Part shown: in pieces, positions 41,112-43,022 of the stretch | Layout: every line of letters begins with the position of its first letter | Position numbering within the stretch: position 1 is the stretch's first letter | Origin: Anaerovibrio slackiae | GTDB taxonomy: Bacteria; Bacillota; Negativicutes; Selenomonadales; Selenomonadaceae | Length of the DNA: 43,022 bases | Assembly (NCBI RefSeq): GCF_009695585.1 | Contig: NZ_VUNR01000027.1 | Coordinates: 1-43,022, forward strand | Reading direction: 5' to 3' | Notes under the pieces: generated by a model | Told to the model about the DNA's origin: nothing | The model's database searches: none | What the model saw: the letters and a program-made list of their open reading frames with translations, nothing else | Position numbers and translations under genes: made by a program

Positions 41112-42620
41112 ATGAACAATATAGTGAATATCAGTGAAAATGAAATTGTGGAAGGGGTGCTGGCTGAGTTTTCCCAGCTGGCCAAAATACCTCGTCCATC
41201 AGGATATGAGAAGGCAGTCAGCGATTATCTGTACAAATTATTTTCGGATATGGGCTGCCGCGTGGTGCAGGATGATGTAAATAATATCATCGCTGATATG
41301 GAAGCCACGGAAGATTGCCAGGAAAAGCCATTAACGGTGCTGCAGGCACACATGGACATGGTCTGCGTGGCGGCAGAGGGGGTGGATTTCAATCCCCTGA
41401 CGGACGAAATCAAGCTGGTACGGGAGGGCAATCTCCTCCATGCTGACGGAACCAGCCTGGGAGCTGATGACGGCATGGGCATTGCGATTATCGTGTACAT
41501 CATGAAGCATTTGGAGAGCCATGGCCCTTTGCGGGCGGTGATTACCGTGGATGAGGAATGCGGCATGACCGGGGCGGAAAAGCTGGCGCCGGAGGCACTT
41601 GCTGATGCCAGGTATCTGATTAACTGCGACTCAGAGGATTGGGACTTGCTGACAGTGGGCAGTGCAGGTAGTGGCGATATCACCTTCCGGCAGGGCTTCT
41701 GCCCGATGCGCAGCAGCCTGCCTAAGCTGTATCGGCTGAAGGTCAGCGGCCTTCGGGGCGGCCATTCCGGAGAGGAAATCAACTGTGGCGGCGGCAATGC
41801 CATCAAGGCTTTGGCTGCCTGCCTGCATAGCTGGCGCCAAAAGGGGCTTGCCTTTGATTTGGTCAGCTTCAATGGCGGCAGGGCAAAGAATGTTATTCCC
41901 GGCGGCAGCGAGGCTGTATTTTATAGTGATGCAGGGCTGGAGGAACTGGCAGCAGCTGCTGATGAGTCCCGGCAGGAGTTTTTGGCGGTTTATGGTAGCA
42001 TAGAGGCAGGGGCTGTTTTTGCTGTGGAGCCTGTAGAGGATGTAGAGGCTATAGGAACTGCGGCAGGGGTGGGACGGCCTCAGGCCATGGATAGGCATCA
42101 GAAGGATAACCTGATAGACCTTCTGATGTGCCTTAGTAACGGTGTATCAGCCATGTCCCAGCTCTGTCCGGGGCTGGTGCAGACTTCGGCAAACCTGGGG
42201 GTGGTGCGCACCGTATTTGAGGCGGACAGAGGCGAAAAATACATTGAGGTGCAGTACATGCCTAGATCAGCAAACGAGGGAAGTATTCTGGAATACTATA
42301 GGACAGCAGAAATCCTGGCACGGCTGACGGATTTTGAGCTGCAAACAGGCAGGATTTCCCCTAGCTGGGGGGAGCGGCAGGACAGCCGTCTGGCAAAGCT
42401 GATGCTGGAGGTATTTGCGGAGCAGAATGGTCAGCCGATGCGGATGGCAACTATTCATGCCGGGCTGGAATGCAGCTGGCATTTGCAAAAGAATCCTCAG
42501 CTGGACATTGTTTCTATAGGTACTAACAACAATGATATTCATTCGCCATCAGAAACCTTGGAGCTGGATACGGTGGCTCCCCAGGCGAAGCTTATTGCAG
42601 AAGTTTTATGCAGGATATAA
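41112..42620 (+). CDS. pepD: aminoacyl-histidine dipeptidase (PepD-type, M20C)
   Basis: This 502-residue cytosolic zinc dipeptidase (EC 3.4.13.-; carnosinase-like family M20C) hydrolyses short peptides. Metal and catalytic residues are in VLQAHMDMVC (His and Asp), LGADDGMGIAI (bridging Asp), VDEECGMTGAEKL (catalytic Glu pair) and NCDSEDWD. HAGLECSWHLQKNP near the C-terminus supplies the last His/Glu region. ATG 41112 is chosen because AAGGAG lies 8 bases upstream; the TTG at 41088 has none. It follows the pseudouridine synthase gene by 64 bases. Confidence 0.93.
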   Translation: MNNIVNISENEIVEGVLAEFSQLAKIPRPSGYEKAVSDYLYKLFSDMGCRVVQDDVNNIIADMEATEDCQEKPLTVLQAHMDMVCVAAEGVDFNPLTDEIKLVREGNLLHADGTSLGADDGMGIAIIVYIMKHLESHGPLRAVITVDEECGMTGAEKLAPEALADARYLINCDSEDWDLLTVGSAGSGDITFRQGFCPMRSSLPKLYRLKVSGLRGGHSGEEINCGGGNAIKALAACLHSWRQKGLAFDLVSFNGGRAKNVIPGGSEAVFYSDAGLEELAAAADESRQEFLAVYGSIEAGAVFAVEPVEDVEAIGTAAGVGRPQAMDRHQKDNLIDLLMCLSNGVSAMSQLCPGLVQTSANLGVVRTVFEADRGEKYIEVQYMPRSANEGSILEYYRTAEILARLTDFELQTGRISPSWGERQDSRLAKLMLEVFAEQNGQPMRMATIHAGLECSWHLQKNPQLDIVSIGTNNNDIHSPSETLELDTVAPQAKLIAEVLCRI

Positions 42621-42715
42621 TACTGTAAATAGCCTTGCAAATTTTGCAGGAGAATTGTATAGAGACATAAAAAGGTGCTACCGATAGACGGTTAGTCCTC
42701 AGCATATTAAGTCAG

Positions 42716-42757
42716 AATGACCGCTCGCTTTGGAACTGAGGCGGTCATTTCTGTTTT
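42716..42757 (+). terminator. candidate terminator after pepD
   Basis: AATGACCGC (42716-42724) pairs perfectly with GCGGTCATT (42741-42749), and CTGTTTTT follows. The rest of 42621-42948 holds no convincing gene. A further hairpin (CTCC-TGCC / GGCGGGAG, about 42824-42856) may belong to the left end of the insertion sequence that follows. Confidence 0.65.
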
Positions 42758-42948
42758 TGGGAAATTCCCAGTGGACTTACCGCAAGGATATTACTACGGA
42801 GGAAGCTTTGTTTATCTTAATGTGGCAGAAGACTCCCTGCCTCTATAGGCGGGAGATGAATGCCACGTCCACCGAATTTACGCAAGTAATTGAGATGGAC
42901 AATAGAACATAGTGGTGATATAATAGTAAGTGACAGGAGGTGAACGAT

Positions 42949-43022
42949 GTGTTACAGCAAAAAGGCTATCAGTATCGAATATATCCCACTAAACAACAGC
43001 AACAGCTAATCAATCAGACACT
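42949..43022 (+). mobile_element. tnpB: IS200/IS605-family TnpB (OrfB), 5' end only
   Basis: GTG 42949 opens a frame running off the window that reads (M)LQQKGYQYRIYPTKQQQQLI, then NQT. This is the typical N-terminus of IS605/IS1341-type OrfB/TnpB, the RNA-guided nuclease encoded by these elements (Y-[KQ]-Y-R-[IL]-Y-P-T pattern). AGGAGG lies 8 bases upstream of the GTG. An ATG two bases earlier is in another frame that soon stops. Only 24 codons are visible, so completeness cannot be judged. No TnpA gene is seen upstream, which suggests a tnpB-only element. Confidence 0.8.

Noticed and set aside
42730-42912. Plus-strand ORF of 60 codons before tnpB
   Set aside because: It overlaps a terminator hairpin, has no ribosome-binding site and no recognisable domain.

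Overview
The window reads as a chromosomal piece of a Gram-negative-type Firmicute of the class Negativicutes (Selenomonas / Anaerovibrio-like; inferred, not proven). The main clue is the mmdD-mmdE-mmdB cluster of a sodium-pumping methylmalonyl-CoA decarboxylase, whose tiny epsilon subunit is typical of Veillonella relatives. LL-diaminopimelate aminotransferase, the anaerobic cobaltochelatase CbiK, flagellar motA/motB and the CdaA/CdaR c-di-AMP pair fit a motile, anaerobic, B12-dependent propionate/succinate-type fermenter.

Layout. 1-520: 3' end of a 23S rRNA gene, a 5S rRNA gene, its terminator, and a scrambled partial 5S copy with perfect hairpins and a second terminator. 530-1330: no genes; a block of long imperfect palindromes (families A, B, C, with a further palindrome, D, nested in A). 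1469-6033: a membrane c-di-GMP phosphodiesterase (Cache-like / degenerate GGDEF / EAL) overlapping a BMP-type solute-binding protein, then a PIN-like nuclease with an acidic linker. 6247-10132: a 23-codon candidate peptide, an ASCH-like protein, an FlK-type thioesterase, and on the minus strand a DUF815 ATPase and dapL with an attenuator-like leader, followed by a LysR regulator. 11522-22409: housekeeping genes: motA-motB, acpS-nnr, ilvE, cdaA-cdaR, a COG2509-type flavoprotein, and glmM-cbiK. 22598-24320: mmdD-mmdE-mmdB.

24516-34055 is the accessory highlight: a four-gene collinear cassette of DUF499 ATPase, DUF3780 protein, DUF1156 DNA methyltransferase and a PLD + SNF2-type helicase. It resembles DISARM-like, methylation-based anti-phage systems. 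The methylase carries a very AT-rich patch between its SAM motif and its DPPY motif, where a target-recognition region would sit. An Rpn/PD-(D/E)XK nuclease converges on the cassette, and then comes a second palindrome block (35205-35883, families A and B again, arranged A-B-inverted A). So the same non-coding repeat families lie beside the rRNA operon and beside the defence cassette.

36000-43022: a VOC protein, a DUF2156-GNAT fusion, purC, bioY (good promoter with a BirA-like operator), an RluA-family pseudouridine synthase, a PepD dipeptidase, and the first 24 codons of an IS605-type TnpB cut off by the window edge. No CRISPR array and no tRNA gene was recognised. Starts were chosen by Shine-Dalgarno spacing and often lie downstream of the longest possible start.
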